Notes under the pieces: model-generated
Database searches by the model: none
What the model was told of the DNA's origin: nothing
What the model saw: only the letters and a program-made list of their open reading frames with translations
Shown: positions 37,349 to 46,800 of the stretch, in pieces
Layout: each line of letters starts with the position of its first letter
How positions within the stretch are numbered: position 1 is the stretch's first letter
Assembly (NCBI RefSeq): GCF_000739435.1
Contig: NZ_CP009159.1
Location: forward strand, 1,736,001-1,800,000
Origin: Actinobacillus suis ATCC 33415
GTDB taxonomy: Bacteria > Pseudomonadota > Gammaproteobacteria > Enterobacterales > Pasteurellaceae
DNA length: 64,000 nucleotides
Direction of reading: 5' to 3'
Translations under genes and position numbers: made by a program

Positions 37349-38440
37349 TTAGCTTTTAAGCCATTGCTGAATGAAATCCGCAATCTGCTCAACATCATTA
37401 ATATCTAAGCGATTCTCTCGTGTGAGCGGGTAATCGGTCGCAGTTGCAATTGTCCATTGATCTAACTCCGGTAACGGTTTTTCAATTGCTTGGCGGTGCA
37501 GCTGAATCTTGGCAATCGGCTCGTGTTTAAAACCTTCCACCAAAATTAAATCTACAGTTTCAGGATTAAATTTTGCAATTAATTGCTGAAAATCGACCGC
37601 TTGTGTCGGTGTTTCAGTCATTAATGCCCAGCGCTCTTCACAGGCAATCATAGTCGGATTTGCACCGGCTACACGTAAGCGATGACTATCTTTACCCGGT
37701 TTATCTACTTCAACATTGTGATGAGAATGTTTAATCAGCCCGACTCTAATGTTACAAGCGGTCAATTTTGGAATTAATTTTTCCAATAAGGTAGTTTTGC
37801 CAGTGCCGCTATAACCAGTAATACCCAATAATTTGGGTGTGTTCGTAACTGTTAAACTAAAATTTTCCAAATCGGCAAAGGTATTCATATTTTGAAAAGC
37901 AGCTTTTTGCTCGGAGAAATCTACCGCAACACTTTTTTGTGTTTGGAAAAATTGGAATAGGCGACGCTCACCGCTTGCCAGATAGTGACGGAGCGGTTCA
38001 GCTACCGAACGATGAATCAAGGCAATAGTAGGATGCGCTCGCTCACCGTCATGCACATAAGCGATTTGAGCTTGATTGATCGCTAATGCGACCGAGAGTT
38101 TTTTCACTAAATTATTTGGTAAGAATGGCGTATCACATGGGACGAATAACAGATATTCGCTGGCAATGTTTTCAAAGCCGGATAGCATTCCGCTCAAAGG
38201 TCCTTGGAAATCGCTCAAACTATCGCCATAAAAAGGCAATTGTGGGAAATGTGTTTGATATTCGGCTTGTGCTCGATTGATATTCAAATGAATCTGAGCA
38301 ATCTGTGGCGTAAGACGTTCCACAATATGCGCAATTAGCGTTTTACCGTTCAATATCTGCAAGCCTTTTTCTGCTCCATTCATACGGCGAGCAAGCCCAC
38401 CGGATAAAATGACCGCAGAGATTTGATCTATTTGTAACAT
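37349..38440 (-). CDS. mobA-mobB: Fused MobA-MobB molybdopterin guanine dinucleotide protein
   Basis: 363 residues. Residues 1 to about 190 are MobA (molybdenum cofactor guanylyltransferase): VILSGGLARRMNGAEKGLQ, the nucleotide/metal site LFVPCDTPFLP, and DSLSDFQGPLSGM. Residues about 200-363 are MobB, a GTP-binding P-loop protein with GITGYSGTGKTTLLEKLIPK and LVEGFKHEPIAKIQLHR. In E. coli these are two adjacent genes; here one frame encodes both. It lies beside yihD-dsbA as in enteric genomes. The product attaches GMP to molybdopterin for DMSO-reductase-type enzymes. Confidence 0.93.
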   Translation of the reverse strand: MLQIDQISAVILSGGLARRMNGAEKGLQILNGKTLIAHIVERLTPQIAQIHLNINRAQAEYQTHFPQLPFYGDSLSDFQGPLSGMLSGFENIASEYLLFVPCDTPFLPNNLVKKLSVALAINQAQIAYVHDGERAHPTIALIHRSVAEPLRHYLASGERRLFQFFQTQKSVAVDFSEQKAAFQNMNTFADLENFSLTVTNTPKLLGITGYSGTGKTTLLEKLIPKLTACNIRVGLIKHSHHNVEVDKPGKDSHRLRVAGANPTMIACEERWALMTETPTQAVDFQQLIAKFNPETVDLILVEGFKHEPIAKIQLHRQAIEKPLPELDQWTIATATDYPLTRENRLDINDVEQIADFIQQWLKS

Positions 38441-38525
38441 TTTATGTCCAAGTTTTTTGCAAAAGTATGGCTAAAAGTATATGATTCCGAAAACTTTTCA
38501 ACAAGGATTTTTAAGGAAGCAAAGT

Positions 38526-38795
38526 ATGAAATGCAAACGTTTAGAGGAATTACTTGAGTTATTAGGTGAACATTGGCGTAAAAACCCGGATTTACATCTG
38601 ATGGATATTTTACAACAACTTTCAGTTGAAGTCGGTGAACCAGATAACTATGCCGCATTACGTGATGAGGTTTTAATTTATCAATTAAAAATGCGTAATG
38701 CAGATAAACACGAGCCGATTCCCGGCATTAAAAAAGATTATGAAGAAGATTTCAAAACGGCATTATTACGTGCCCGTGGAATTTTAAACGACTAA
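38526..38795 (+). CDS. yihD: YihD family protein (DUF1040)
   Basis: 89 residues from the ATG at 38526 (AAGGAAGCAAAGT upstream); an in-frame extension to 38481 is not needed and would exceed the family's usual length. The sequence KCKRLEELLELLGEHWRKNP with C-terminal EEDFKTALLRARGI matches YihD. Function unknown. The position between mobA and dsbA is conserved with enteric genomes, though the yihE/srkA gene that sits there in E. coli is absent. Confidence 0.9.
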   Translation: MKCKRLEELLELLGEHWRKNPDLHLMDILQQLSVEVGEPDNYAALRDEVLIYQLKMRNADKHEPIPGIKKDYEEDFKTALLRARGILND

Positions 38796-38835
38796 GATAG
38801 TCCAATAGGCGAATCTATTTATTTGAGGAAACATA

Positions 38836-39474
38836 ATGAAAAAATTTGCATTAAAATCAGCATTAGTAGCACTTTCCGCACTTTTTACCGTAAATTCAAC
38901 AGCGTTAGCGGCAGCTCCGGCAGAAGGTAAAGAGTATACACAAGTGCGCCAAGCGCCTTCGGCACAAAAAGAAGTAGTAGAGTTTTTCTCATTCTACTGT
39001 CCACATTGCTATGATTTTGAATTAACTTATAAAATCCCAAGCCAAATTAAACAGGCACTTCCGCAAGATGCAAAATTAGTTCAGTACCACGTGAACTTCT
39101 TAGGTCGCCAATCTGAGAATTTAACTCGTGCATGGGCATTAGCAATGGCATTAGGCGTGGAAGATAAAGTGAAAACCGCATTATTCGAAGCAGCACAAAA
39201 AGATGCATTCAAATCAATGGATGATATCAAAGCGATATTTACTGCAAACGGCGTTAGCGAAGCGGATTTTGATAATGGCATCAACAGTTTTGCGGTAAAC
39301 GGTTTAGTAAATAAACAAGTGCAATTAGCGGAAGATTTTAAAATTCGTGGTGTACCGGCATTTTTCGTGAACGGTCAATACCAACTGAATATGGAAGGTT
39401 TTGCGGATTCACAATCAACCAATGAATTTATTAAGCGTTATGTAGATGCAGTAACATTCTTACTGAAAAAATAA
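38836..39474 (+). CDS. dsbA: Thiol:disulfide interchange protein DsbA
   Basis: 212 residues, GAGGAAAC before the ATG. A signal peptide (ALKSALVALSALFTVNSTALA) sends it to the periplasm, where it introduces disulfide bonds into folding proteins. The thioredoxin-fold active site is FFSFYCPHCYDF (CPHC) and the cis-Pro loop is IRGVPAFFVNG. Typical length. It ends in a strong terminator shared with the convergent ftsN-like gene. Confidence 0.96.
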   Translation: MKKFALKSALVALSALFTVNSTALAAAPAEGKEYTQVRQAPSAQKEVVEFFSFYCPHCYDFELTYKIPSQIKQALPQDAKLVQYHVNFLGRQSENLTRAWALAMALGVEDKVKTALFEAAQKDAFKSMDDIKAIFTANGVSEADFDNGINSFAVNGLVNKQVQLAEDFKIRGVPAFFVNGQYQLNMEGFADSQSTNEFIKRYVDAVTFLLKK

Positions 39475-39490
39475 TAACGAATCAGTTACA

Positions 39491-39528
39491 AAAAAGGCTC
39501 AGTTACAAAACTGAGCCTTCTTTATTTC
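39491..39528. terminator. Terminator after dsbA
   Basis: AAGGCTCAG (39494-39502) pairs with CTGAGCCTT (39511-39519), flanked by A and T runs; it can act in both directions. Confidence 0.88.
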
Positions 39529-39536
39529 TAATTCGA

Positions 39537-40463
39537 TTACATCGAAACAATCACACATTCCGCTACGCTACGGGCATTCGATTGTGCAGTCGATGCTGCT
39601 GCTCTGTCTCCAACCGGACCGACAAAAACACGATTCCAATCAGAACTTGAACTAATACGCGCATTAAAACCAGCCATCGCTAAGCGAGCCTGCATATTTT
39701 CAGCTTGCGCTTTATTCTTAAATGCACCGCATTGTAAACCGAAACGACCCGCTTGATTAGTTGCTTTATCTGCTGGTTTTGCCGCACTTGCAACTACTTT
39801 GGTTTGTTCCGCTTTTTTCGCTTTTGCTGCTGCGAGTTTTGCTTGTTGTTCTGCGCTTGCTGCGGTTTCCACCGGTTTAGCCGTTTCAACCGGAGCTTGG
39901 TTCTGCTTCGCAAGCTCTTGTTGTTTCTTCAATTCTGCTTGCTTACGTTTTTCTTCCGCTAATTTCGCCGCCTTTTGTTCAGCCGCTTTCTTTGCAGCTA
40001 ACTCTTCCGGTGTTAACGCAACAACCGCAGGTTGCGCTTCTGTTACTGTTTCAGTCGATGCTGCCGGTGTCGCTGCTTCAGGCTGAGTTGCCGGTTTTTC
40101 CGATGCTAAACGAGCCGCTTCTTCTTGCTTTAATTTTGCCTCAAGCTGCTGTTTTTGTTCTGCTGAAAGCTGAGCTAATTTTTCTTGTGATTTCTGGCTA
40201 TTGTCGGTTAACACTTCACGTGTTTCCAAATCACGAATATAGCTATACACCTCTTCCGGTCGACTCGGTAAGGCAGGGCCTTGCGGCTGCTGAACTGGTT
40301 GAGTCGGTTGCGCTACAGGTATTGCTTGCGTCGGTGCATTTTCTTTTAATACCCATAGACCAATCCCACCAGCCAAAAGTAAGAGAATGATAATCCCTAA
40401 AATGAGAGATTTATTAGTACCCTTTTTTTTGTTCGAGCGGGCTGCATAATCACGTTGTGGCAC
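39537..40463 (-). CDS. ftsN: FtsN-like cell division protein with SPOR domain
   Basis: 308 residues with a GTG start (CAAGGTGT upstream). A short basic cytoplasmic N-terminus (QRDYAARSNKKKG) precedes one membrane helix (LILGIIILLLLAGGIGLWVL). A long Ala/Lys/Gln-rich periplasmic region follows, and a C-terminal SPOR domain (GLQCGAFKNKAQAENMQARL to the end) would bind denuded septal peptidoglycan. This is the FtsN layout. The middle segment is of low complexity. Related SPOR proteins such as DedD are alternatives, but the N-terminus favours FtsN. Confidence 0.88.
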   Translation of the reverse strand: MPQRDYAARSNKKKGTNKSLILGIIILLLLAGGIGLWVLKENAPTQAIPVAQPTQPVQQPQGPALPSRPEEVYSYIRDLETREVLTDNSQKSQEKLAQLSAEQKQQLEAKLKQEEAARLASEKPATQPEAATPAASTETVTEAQPAVVALTPEELAAKKAAEQKAAKLAEEKRKQAELKKQQELAKQNQAPVETAKPVETAASAEQQAKLAAAKAKKAEQTKVVASAAKPADKATNQAGRFGLQCGAFKNKAQAENMQARLAMAGFNARISSSSDWNRVFVGPVGDRAAASTAQSNARSVAECVIVSM

Positions 40464-40575
40464 GATAACACCTTGTCCTATTAGACCTAAAAAACTATAA
40501 AGATTGTGATCCTACTAAAAAAACAGTGCCTTGCCTAGAAGTTCATAGGACAAGCAGTCTGATTTTCACAAAAAT

Positions 40576-41331
40576 TTACGCAGATTTTAAATGTGAAAGA
40601 TAAACATCAAAGCGGTGATTTTTCGTGGTTTGCGAAAAATCCGGTTTTTGCCCCGCTAAAAAGGGCGCATAGTCCGGACGTTTTACCACCACTCTTTTAC
40701 GGGCAAGAGCTTTTGCCGGCGCAAAAAAATCATCTGAATCTAAATCTGCACCAACTAAATGTTGGAATACTCGCATTTCTTTTTTCACTAACGCACTCTT
40801 TTGTTTATGCGGATACATCGGGTCGAGATAAACCACATCAGCCATTTGCTGTGCTGCGTCTAGTAACGAGATATTACGCACGTCGGCTAAAATCATTCGT
40901 TCTTGCATAAATGTGCCGATTTCCGGATCGGCATAGGCTCTTGCCAAACCGTCTTCCAATAACGCCGCTACAATTGGGTTACGTTCAATTAATAATACTT
41001 TACAGCCGACAGAGGCCAATACAAAAGCGTCTCTGCCGAGTCCTGCGGTAGCATCAATAACCGTAGGTAAATAATCACCTTTGATCCCCACTGCTTTTGC
41101 TACCGCTTCGCCTCGACCGCCACCGAATTTACGGCGGTGTGCCATAGTGCCATCGACAAAATTCACGGTAATCGCACCGAGTTTCGGTTCGTCCAGTTTA
41201 CGCAGCTCTAAACGCTCGTCAGTTAAAACTAGCGCAAGAATAGCGGATGGGTCGTGAGCTAGTTGCCATTTGTCACAAATTTGCTGAAATTTCTCAGTAT
41301 GCGAAGATTCGTTGATAAGTTGAATTGTCAT
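40576..41331 (-). CDS. rsmJ: 16S rRNA (guanine1516-N2)-methyltransferase RsmJ
   Basis: 251 residues. It uses S-adenosylmethionine to methylate G1516 of 16S rRNA. Family segments are [25 protein letters not shown] (SAM loop), the acidic residue in VLLIERNP, and the target motif [20 protein letters not shown]. Normal length compared with YhiQ/RsmJ. No clear ribosome site is seen. It probably stands alone between ftsN and the VanY-type peptidase. Confidence 0.94.
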   Translation of the reverse strand: MTIQLINESSHTEKFQQICDKWQLAHDPSAILALVLTDERLELRKLDEPKLGAITVNFVDGTMAHRRKFGGGRGEAVAKAVGIKGDYLPTVIDATAGLGRDAFVLASVGCKVLLIERNPIVAALLEDGLARAYADPEIGTFMQERMILADVRNISLLDAAQQMADVVYLDPMYPHKQKSALVKKEMRVFQHLVGADLDSDDFFAPAKALARKRVVVKRPDYAPFLAGQKPDFSQTTKNHRFDVYLSHLKSA

Positions 41332-41447
41332 TATATTAATTGCAAAAAAATTATTCGGTAATTAACCACGGAAAGCACCAAGGTACACAGAATAAGAAAA
41401 AGTATGTGCTATTTCCGTGCCGTCGGAGTATTCCATGGTAGGAAATA

Positions 41448-42116
41448 TCAGCTAAATAGCTGATTAAAATGTTCAAGTAAGCAGGGTTTACCGGCAAGAG
41501 GTTCATTTTGCCACGATTTTTGCAAAATCTCATGACTGAATAGCTTTTCATATTCCGCGGAAATCGGACGATAACTGATGTGCCAAGGCTCATAACCAAC
41601 TTTGATATTATTCACACCGTTGAAAGGAAAATAAAAACCGAAATGTTCGGCATTATGGTGCAGCCATTCGGCTAATGGTGCGAAATAACCGCCGGTTTGG
41701 TATTCCCAAGGCTCAAGCTGTAAATTTTGCCCTTCCGGCAGCAAATCGGGATCAAAAATATCAATTTCCGTTCCCCAATGATGACGGCTGGAACCGGGTA
41801 CTGCCGACCAGCGCATCATCGCTTGGATTTTGTGTAAATCGTCCAATTTAGCCATATCAATCGCACAGCCGCTATCATCATGTACTTTGCGTTCACCATT
41901 AAATTTTGCATTCCAAATCAGCATTTGGCGTTCGAAATCACGATAAGTGCTAGCAGGCTGTAAATTAAAACCGGCTTCTTTTGCTGCCTGCTGCAATGCT
42001 AGAAAGGCATCGACCACCTCAGCTTGCAAAAAGTGTTTATTCGATAACGGATTCGGCAACGGCACAAGATGTTCGCGTGTTTTACCGGTGAGGATTTGTT
42101 CGAGGCTTGCTATCAT
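41448..42116 (-). CDS. VanY-type D-alanyl-D-alanine carboxypeptidase (peptidase M15B)
   Basis: 222 residues, GAGGAAAGA before the ATG. Zinc-ligand motifs of M15 peptidases are visible: SSRHHWGTEIDIFDP (H and D ligands) and GYEPWHISYRP (catalytic Glu and third ligand His). The segment STYRDFERQMLIWNAKF is also typical of the family. No signal peptide is apparent, which is unusual for a peptidoglycan-trimming enzyme and leaves the site of action open. The stop-start gap to dapE upstream is 18 bp, so the two are probably co-transcribed. Confidence 0.88.
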   Translation of the reverse strand: MIASLEQILTGKTREHLVPLPNPLSNKHFLQAEVVDAFLALQQAAKEAGFNLQPASTYRDFERQMLIWNAKFNGERKVHDDSGCAIDMAKLDDLHKIQAMMRWSAVPGSSRHHWGTEIDIFDPDLLPEGQNLQLEPWEYQTGGYFAPLAEWLHHNAEHFGFYFPFNGVNNIKVGYEPWHISYRPISAEYEKLFSHEILQKSWQNEPLAGKPCLLEHFNQLFS

Positions 42117-42134
42117 TTTAATCTTTCCTCAGCA

Positions 42135-43268
42135 TTAACTTTTGAGTAAGTATTCGAGGATTTGATAGTACACCTCTCCACATTTGCCAAGGTCATCAAC
42201 ATTAACACATTCATTCACTTTATGAATAGTAGCGTTTAACGGCCCGAACTCGACAACTTCCGCACCCATTAATGCGATAAAGCGACCGTCTGAAGTCCCT
42301 CCGCTCGTATCTAAACGAGGGGTAATTTTTGTGACATTTTCGACCGCTTGTACTGCTGCTTTGACTAATTCCCCATTACCTGCTAAAAACGGTTTACCAG
42401 ATAAATTCCAGCTAATGCGGTGTTTTAACTGATATTTAGCTAACATTTCCGCCACTTTGTTTTTGATAATTTCATCGGTCACTTCGGTGCAATAACGTAA
42501 GTTAAATTGCACGTATAATTCGCCCGGAATGACATTATTACTACCGGTTCCCGCTTTAATATTAGCAATCTGTAAACTGGTCGGTGGGAAAAATTCATTC
42601 CCGTTATCCCATTGATAAGTGGTTAATTCGGTTAAGAAATTTAATGCCATATGCACCGGATTTTCGGCTAAATGCGGATAAGCAACATGGCCTTGTACAC
42701 CTTCGATATAAAGATCACCGGTAATTGAGCCTCGTCTGCCATTTTTAATCACATCGCCTAACACTTTGCCGCTAGAAGGTTCTCCCACTACGCAATAGTG
42801 AATCGGTTCGCCTCTCGCCATCAGTGTTTCCACCACTTTTACCGTGCCGTCTTTTGCCGCCGCCTCTTCATCGGAAGTAATCAGCAATGCAATCGTGCCG
42901 GCATGGTTTGGGTTTGCTTTAACAAATTCTTCTGCGGCAACAACCAGAGCGGAAAGCGAACCTTTCATATCTGCCGCACCACGTCCGTAAAGCATATTAT
43001 CCACAATACAAGCTTCAAACGGAGGATAAGTCCATTGAGTTTCATCACCAACCGGCACCACATCAGTATGTCCAGCAAATGCAATTACAGGATGTCCGCT
43101 ACCATGCTTCACCCATAAATTTAACGTATCGCCGAATGGCAACCACTCGAGTGTAAAGCCTAACTGCTGCAAACGATCTGCAATCACTTGTTGACAGCCT
43201 TGATCAGCCGGACTAATTGAGGGACGACGAATTAAATCTTGTGCGAGGTTGATGATGTTGTTTTTCAT
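42135..43268 (-). CDS. dapE: Succinyl-diaminopimelate desuccinylase
   Basis: 377 residues. Zinc-dependent M20 hydrolase that releases succinate from N-succinyl-LL-diaminopimelate in lysine and cell-wall precursor synthesis. Metal/active-site segments are [44 protein letters not shown] and [14 protein letters not shown]. Standard length. It is preceded by a yffB-like gene with a 21-bp gap, the same order as in E. coli (yffB-dapE). Confidence 0.97.
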   Translation of the reverse strand: MKNNIINLAQDLIRRPSISPADQGCQQVIADRLQQLGFTLEWLPFGDTLNLWVKHGSGHPVIAFAGHTDVVPVGDETQWTYPPFEACIVDNMLYGRGAADMKGSLSALVVAAEEFVKANPNHAGTIALLITSDEEAAAKDGTVKVVETLMARGEPIHYCVVGEPSSGKVLGDVIKNGRRGSITGDLYIEGVQGHVAYPHLAENPVHMALNFLTELTTYQWDNGNEFFPPTSLQIANIKAGTGSNNVIPGELYVQFNLRYCTEVTDEIIKNKVAEMLAKYQLKHRISWNLSGKPFLAGNGELVKAAVQAVENVTKITPRLDTSGGTSDGRFIALMGAEVVEFGPLNATIHKVNECVNVDDLGKCGEVYYQILEYLLKS

Positions 43269-43289
43269 ATTCTAATTTCCAAAAATAAA

Positions 43290-43640
43290 TTATTTACCGA
43301 ACGCTTGTTCATATTGTTTGACATCAAAGCCAATGAGCGCAATACCGTCTTGTAAAATAATCGGGCGTTTAATTAGGGTCGGTTGCTCTAATAGCACTTT
43401 TAATGCTGTTGTACGATCTAGATTATTTTTAACCGCGTCATCTAAATTACGCCAAGTAGTTGAGCGCTTGTTCACCAAAGCTTCCCAACCGAATTGGCTC
43501 TCAATTTGTTCAAGCCATTCAGTAGTTAATCCCTCTACACGATAGTCATGTAAAACGGGTTGTAGCTGATATGCTTCAAGCCATTTAAGCGCTTTTTTTA
43601 CCGTGTCACAGTTTTTAATCCCATATACTCGTACTGTCAT
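43290..43640 (-). CDS. yffB: ArsC/Spx-family protein, YffB-like
   Basis: 116 residues, AAAGGAAC ribosome site. The thioredoxin-like arsenate-reductase fold is shown by VYGIKNCDTVKKALKWLE (single N-terminal Cys), LVNKRSTTWRNL and LIKRPIILQDG. YffB-type proteins are annotated as putative glutathione-dependent thiol reductases; true arsenate reduction is not shown. Conserved position before dapE. Confidence 0.92.
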   Translation of the reverse strand: MTVRVYGIKNCDTVKKALKWLEAYQLQPVLHDYRVEGLTTEWLEQIESQFGWEALVNKRSTTWRNLDDAVKNNLDRTTALKVLLEQPTLIKRPIILQDGIALIGFDVKQYEQAFGK

Positions 43641-43851
43641 GATAAGTTCCTTTAGCTTGCTCAGAAAAGTTAAATACTCTAGTGCTTTTTGTAGTGTGAT
43701 ACAAGGTTATCGTAAAATATTCTTCAATAATTTATCCTGATTGATAAGTTAAAATTAAGGTAATAAAGTTATTCAAATTATAAAATTTGTAATGAAAAAT
43801 TGAAAATACTCTGTATAATTTGCGAACTCTTCTACAAAGGTACTACCACTA

Positions 43852-44553
43852 ATGAAAAAATTAACATTCAGGACGCTCACATTATTTATTGTGTTGCTGC
43901 TGACTGCTTGCGGAAGTTACACTGATTCGAACTCATCCAACACAAGAAAAGCAAAATATCAGATTTCGAATGAAGATGTACAAAAATGGGTCATTGAAAA
44001 AAACAAATACGAACAATGTCTCTATCCTAAGGAACGGAAATCTAAGGGTGCTAAATTATCCGAGGGTAATCGAATGTTGTATCAAATGGCTGTTTATCAA
44101 ACGACTCTCAGCCAAGTGATTGGAGAAGATAATTATCTTATCCTTACACAAGATCCAGCTTCACAACGTTTTTTAGCTAAAAAATTGCAACAGCACGGAC
44201 ATTCACAAAAGGCACAATTTAGCCAAGCTTGGTGTAATACATTGAAAGCGACTTATTTACAGCCGACAAAAGCCAAAAAGGCTGTCACTAAGCCGACTAA
44301 TGTCAAAAAAACAACGAACAAAAAAACAAGAAAAGCTAAAGTAACTAAAAAATCAGCTCGTATTGTTAGAAGCGAAATTGATAATAGCGATAACCAAGAT
44401 CAATTAGATATCGCACAAGAAGAAGTAATTGAGCCGGTAGCGCTACCTGTTCAACCTGAAGAAAAAGAATCATCTTTCCAAGAGCCACAAGCACCAAGTG
44501 ATCGAATCAGAGTCAATTGGGAACCGGTGAAAAACGAAGTGTATTCTTACTAA
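43852..44553 (+). CDS. Putative lipoprotein of unknown function
   Basis: 233 residues. The signal peptide ends in the lipobox LLLTAC, so Cys at about residue 20 would be lipidated. A conserved-looking part (residues about 40-145, with three further Cys) is followed by a Lys/Thr-rich low-complexity stretch (KPTNVKKTTNKKTRKAKVTK) and an acidic, Pro-rich tail. I do not recognise a family. Charge segregation suggests interaction with peptidoglycan or DNA, but that is only a guess. A TATAAT at 43814 is a possible -10 box, with no well-spaced -35 element. Confidence 0.75.
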   Translation: MKKLTFRTLTLFIVLLLTACGSYTDSNSSNTRKAKYQISNEDVQKWVIEKNKYEQCLYPKERKSKGAKLSEGNRMLYQMAVYQTTLSQVIGEDNYLILTQDPASQRFLAKKLQQHGHSQKAQFSQAWCNTLKATYLQPTKAKKAVTKPTNVKKTTNKKTRKAKVTKKSARIVRSEIDNSDNQDQLDIAQEEVIEPVALPVQPEEKESSFQEPQAPSDRIRVNWEPVKNEVYSY

Positions 44554-44562
44554 AGGCTAAAC

Positions 44563-44598
44563 AAAAAGAGATGTGAAGATTAACTCACATCTCTTTTT
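44563..44598. terminator. Bidirectional terminator
   Basis: AAAAAGAGATGTGA (44563-44576) pairs with TCACATCTCTTTTT (44585-44598), between the convergent lipoprotein and folP genes. Confidence 0.88.
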
Positions 44599-44601
44599 TA
44601 T

Positions 44602-45447
44602 TTATTCACATTCCGCTACCGCCTTCCAGACTTTCAACATATCGGCAGTTTCTGCTACATCATGTACACGAATAATTTTAGCGCCGTTTTGCACCGCAAT
44701 TAATGCACCGACCACCGAAGCTGTCACACGTTGCTCAACTGGTCTGCCGGTTACCGCTCCGAGCATGGATTTACGAGATAAACCGGCAAGCACTGGAAAA
44801 CCGGCATCCGAAAAGGCTTTTAAATACTTAAGCAGCGTAAAGTTATGCTTTACACTTTTACCAAAACCAAAGCCAGGATCGAGGATAATATGTTCTTTTG
44901 GAATCCCAGCCGTGATACATTCAAAAATGCGTTGATTGAGAAAATCCGCCACTTCTTCCAATACATCATCATACACCGGATTTTGTTGCATATTCTGCGG
45001 ATTACCTTGCATATGCATTAAACAAATCGGCAAACCTAACTCAACAGCAGTGTCTAGCGCATTCGGCTCGGTTAAGGCTCGAATATCATTTAGAATATCG
45101 GCACCTGCTTCTGCTGACTGTTTAAACACTTCCGCTTTTGAACTATCAACCGAAATCAAACAATCAAAACGTTTCCGCACCGCTTCCACTAACGGTACAA
45201 CACGTTCCAACTCTTGCTCCAATGTCACAAGTTCCGCATTAGGGCGAGTTGATTCACCACCGATATCAATAATATCCGCTCCGTCATTCAACATTTTTTC
45301 CACTTGGAATAACGCTTTATCTAAACTGAAAAACTTACCCGAATCGGAAAAAGAATCAGGGGTAAAGTTTAAAATCCCCATAATTTGCGGCTGAGTTAAA
45401 TCTAACAAGCGGTCTTTTTTTTGATAATTTTTGAAATGAATTTGCAT
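44602..45447 (-). CDS. folP: Dihydropteroate synthase
   Basis: 281 residues. It condenses p-aminobenzoate with dihydropterin pyrophosphate in folate synthesis and is the sulfonamide target. Signature segments are IMGILNFTPDSFSDSGKF, GADIIDIGGESTRPNAE, ISVDSSKAEVFKQSAEAG, LDPGFGFGKSVKHNFTLLK and GLSRKSMLG. Standard length. folP commonly precedes glmM or follows ftsH elsewhere; neither neighbour is here. Confidence 0.97.
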   Translation of the reverse strand: MQIHFKNYQKKDRLLDLTQPQIMGILNFTPDSFSDSGKFFSLDKALFQVEKMLNDGADIIDIGGESTRPNAELVTLEQELERVVPLVEAVRKRFDCLISVDSSKAEVFKQSAEAGADILNDIRALTEPNALDTAVELGLPICLMHMQGNPQNMQQNPVYDDVLEEVADFLNQRIFECITAGIPKEHIILDPGFGFGKSVKHNFTLLKYLKAFSDAGFPVLAGLSRKSMLGAVTGRPVEQRVTASVVGALIAVQNGAKIIRVHDVAETADMLKVWKAVAECE

Positions 45448-45476
45448 GGAATGTACTTTTATCCTTTAAATAACAT

Positions 45477-46058
45477 TTATTGATATTTAATATAATCATA
45501 TTCAATATAACTTCCCAATAAAGAAATTCTTTTCTTTATTATTAATTTTGACTTAATAGGGAATTTATTATAGATAATTCTAGATGTTAGCGTTTCTCTT
45601 CCAAAACTATCAGATTTTATTTTGGTATAATAATATTTACTTCGTCCATGACCAGAACTTTCCTTATCATAGACTTCAGCAAAATAAGTAGTATCCTGCC
45701 CTAAATAACGCGTATAAGGATATGAAATTATTGGCATAGCAAACCAAGCGAAAATTAATGGTGTTACTACTATTTTTAGAAATTCCTCTCCCCAAGAAAA
45801 TTTTTCTAATTCTTTGTCAATTTCTTCTTTTGCTTTTTTAGAAAAAGTATTTTTATATTTTTCAATAAGTTTATCGTATCTATTTTTATTTCCTATTGTT
45901 TCTTTTATTAAGAAAGGTAAACATATAATATAAGCAACAATAATATAAACGACACCAAATGCAGAGCTTATATCATTATTTTTAGTAATATAAATAGAAT
46001 ACAATAGAATAGAGAGCACAATAATAAAAATTGCAACTCCCTTTTTTTGGGAATTCAT
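45477..46058 (-). CDS. Unrecognised membrane protein coupled to hepT-mntA
   Basis: 193 residues. The ATG overlaps the stop of mntA (TAATG), so translation is probably coupled. Two hydrophobic helices lie near 7-27 and 33-50 (FIIVLSILLYSIY, VVYIIVAYIICLPFLI), then a charged Lys/Glu stretch, a third helix near 93-112 (LKIVVTPLIFAWFAMPII), and a basic, Tyr-rich C-terminal region of about 80 residues. Strongly AT-rich. I do not recognise a family. Its place as third gene after a toxin-antitoxin pair suggests an accessory or cargo role. Confidence 0.75.
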   Translation of the reverse strand: MNSQKKGVAIFIIVLSILLYSIYITKNNDISSAFGVVYIIVAYIICLPFLIKETIGNKNRYDKLIEKYKNTFSKKAKEEIDKELEKFSWGEEFLKIVVTPLIFAWFAMPIISYPYTRYLGQDTTYFAEVYDKESSGHGRSKYYYTKIKSDSFGRETLTSRIIYNKFPIKSKLIIKKRISLLGSYIEYDYIKYQ

Positions 46059-46363
46059 TATCCGTTCCCTTGTAGTACAACATAATTCGTCAAAATATTG
46101 GTATGAAAACTAATAGGTAATCGTTCCCATTGATGAATATCTACTAACATTGGTAACAGGCTATTTTGGAATGCAGCTTGTAACTGAACAAGATCAGCAT
46201 CGCCTTTTACCACAAGATCCAAATCACTTCCCTCGTGTCCATTACCATTTACACGGCTGCCATAAGCCCACACCTCTGCAAGCGGTGCATTTTCCGCCAA
46301 AATTTGCAAAATAACGGATAGATGTTTTGGCTTAACTGCTAATTTTTCAATCGGCTGACGCAT
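46058..46363 (-). CDS. mntA: MntA-type nucleotidyltransferase antitoxin
   Basis: 101 residues from the ATG at 46363. The minimal nucleotidyltransferase signature GSX10DXD is complete (G35-S36, D47, D49 in YGSRVNGNGHEGSDLDLVV). In characterised HEPN-MNT modules this enzyme AMPylates a Tyr of the HepT toxin and neutralises it. The gene overlaps the 3' end of hepT by 17 bp and the next gene by one base. Close relatives include the H. influenzae HI0073-type proteins. Confidence 0.9.
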   Translation of the reverse strand: MRQPIEKLAVKPKHLSVILQILAENAPLAEVWAYGSRVNGNGHEGSDLDLVVKGDADLVQLQAAFQNSLLPMLVDIHQWERLPISFHTNILTNYVVLQGNG

Positions 46364-46781
46364 CAAAAACCTCTTTCATTACACCGGCTAGTGTACGTAA
46401 ATCAACTAAATAGTGGGGCAACATTGTTAATGTTTCTTCGGCAAAAACCACCCCATAATCGTGGGCGGTAATATTACGATTTGCTCGGTAAGTTAACCAA
46501 CGTTCAGTCGCAGCTTCGTCAAGTAAACCGTGTTTATTGGCATAGCGAAATAAGTCATTGAATACTAGACGATCTATTTCTCGTGGACTACCACTATACA
46601 ATTTCAGTACTTTTCTAAGTAATTTCCCTGTCGTTTCTAAAGAAAGTTCAAAGCTCTTAATAGCTACATTACGAAATAAATCATATAACACAGTCTCTTT
46701 AGGATCCGTTTCCGTTAAACGTAAAATGGCTTGTTCCAAAGTGTCTGCTGTATGTTGCAGATGCTCGACACTTAAACTCAT
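46347..46781 (-). CDS. hepT: HepT-type HEPN toxin (HI0074-like)
   Basis: 144 residues from the ATG at 46781, five bases after AGGAGG; a GTG three bases upstream is too close. It is an all-helical HEPN protein with the ribonuclease/AMPylation motif RX4HXY intact (R102 to Y109 in NRNITAHDYGV). It is the first gene of the module, followed by overlapping mntA, the usual order. Predicted to cleave RNA unless modified by MntA. It lies between rluC and folP. Confidence 0.9.
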   Translation of the reverse strand: MSLSVEHLQHTADTLEQAILRLTETDPKETVLYDLFRNVAIKSFELSLETTGKLLRKVLKLYSGSPREIDRLVFNDLFRYANKHGLLDEAATERWLTYRANRNITAHDYGVVFAEETLTMLPHYLVDLRTLAGVMKEVFDASAD

Positions 46782-46800
46782 CACAGCCTCCTGTTCTTAG

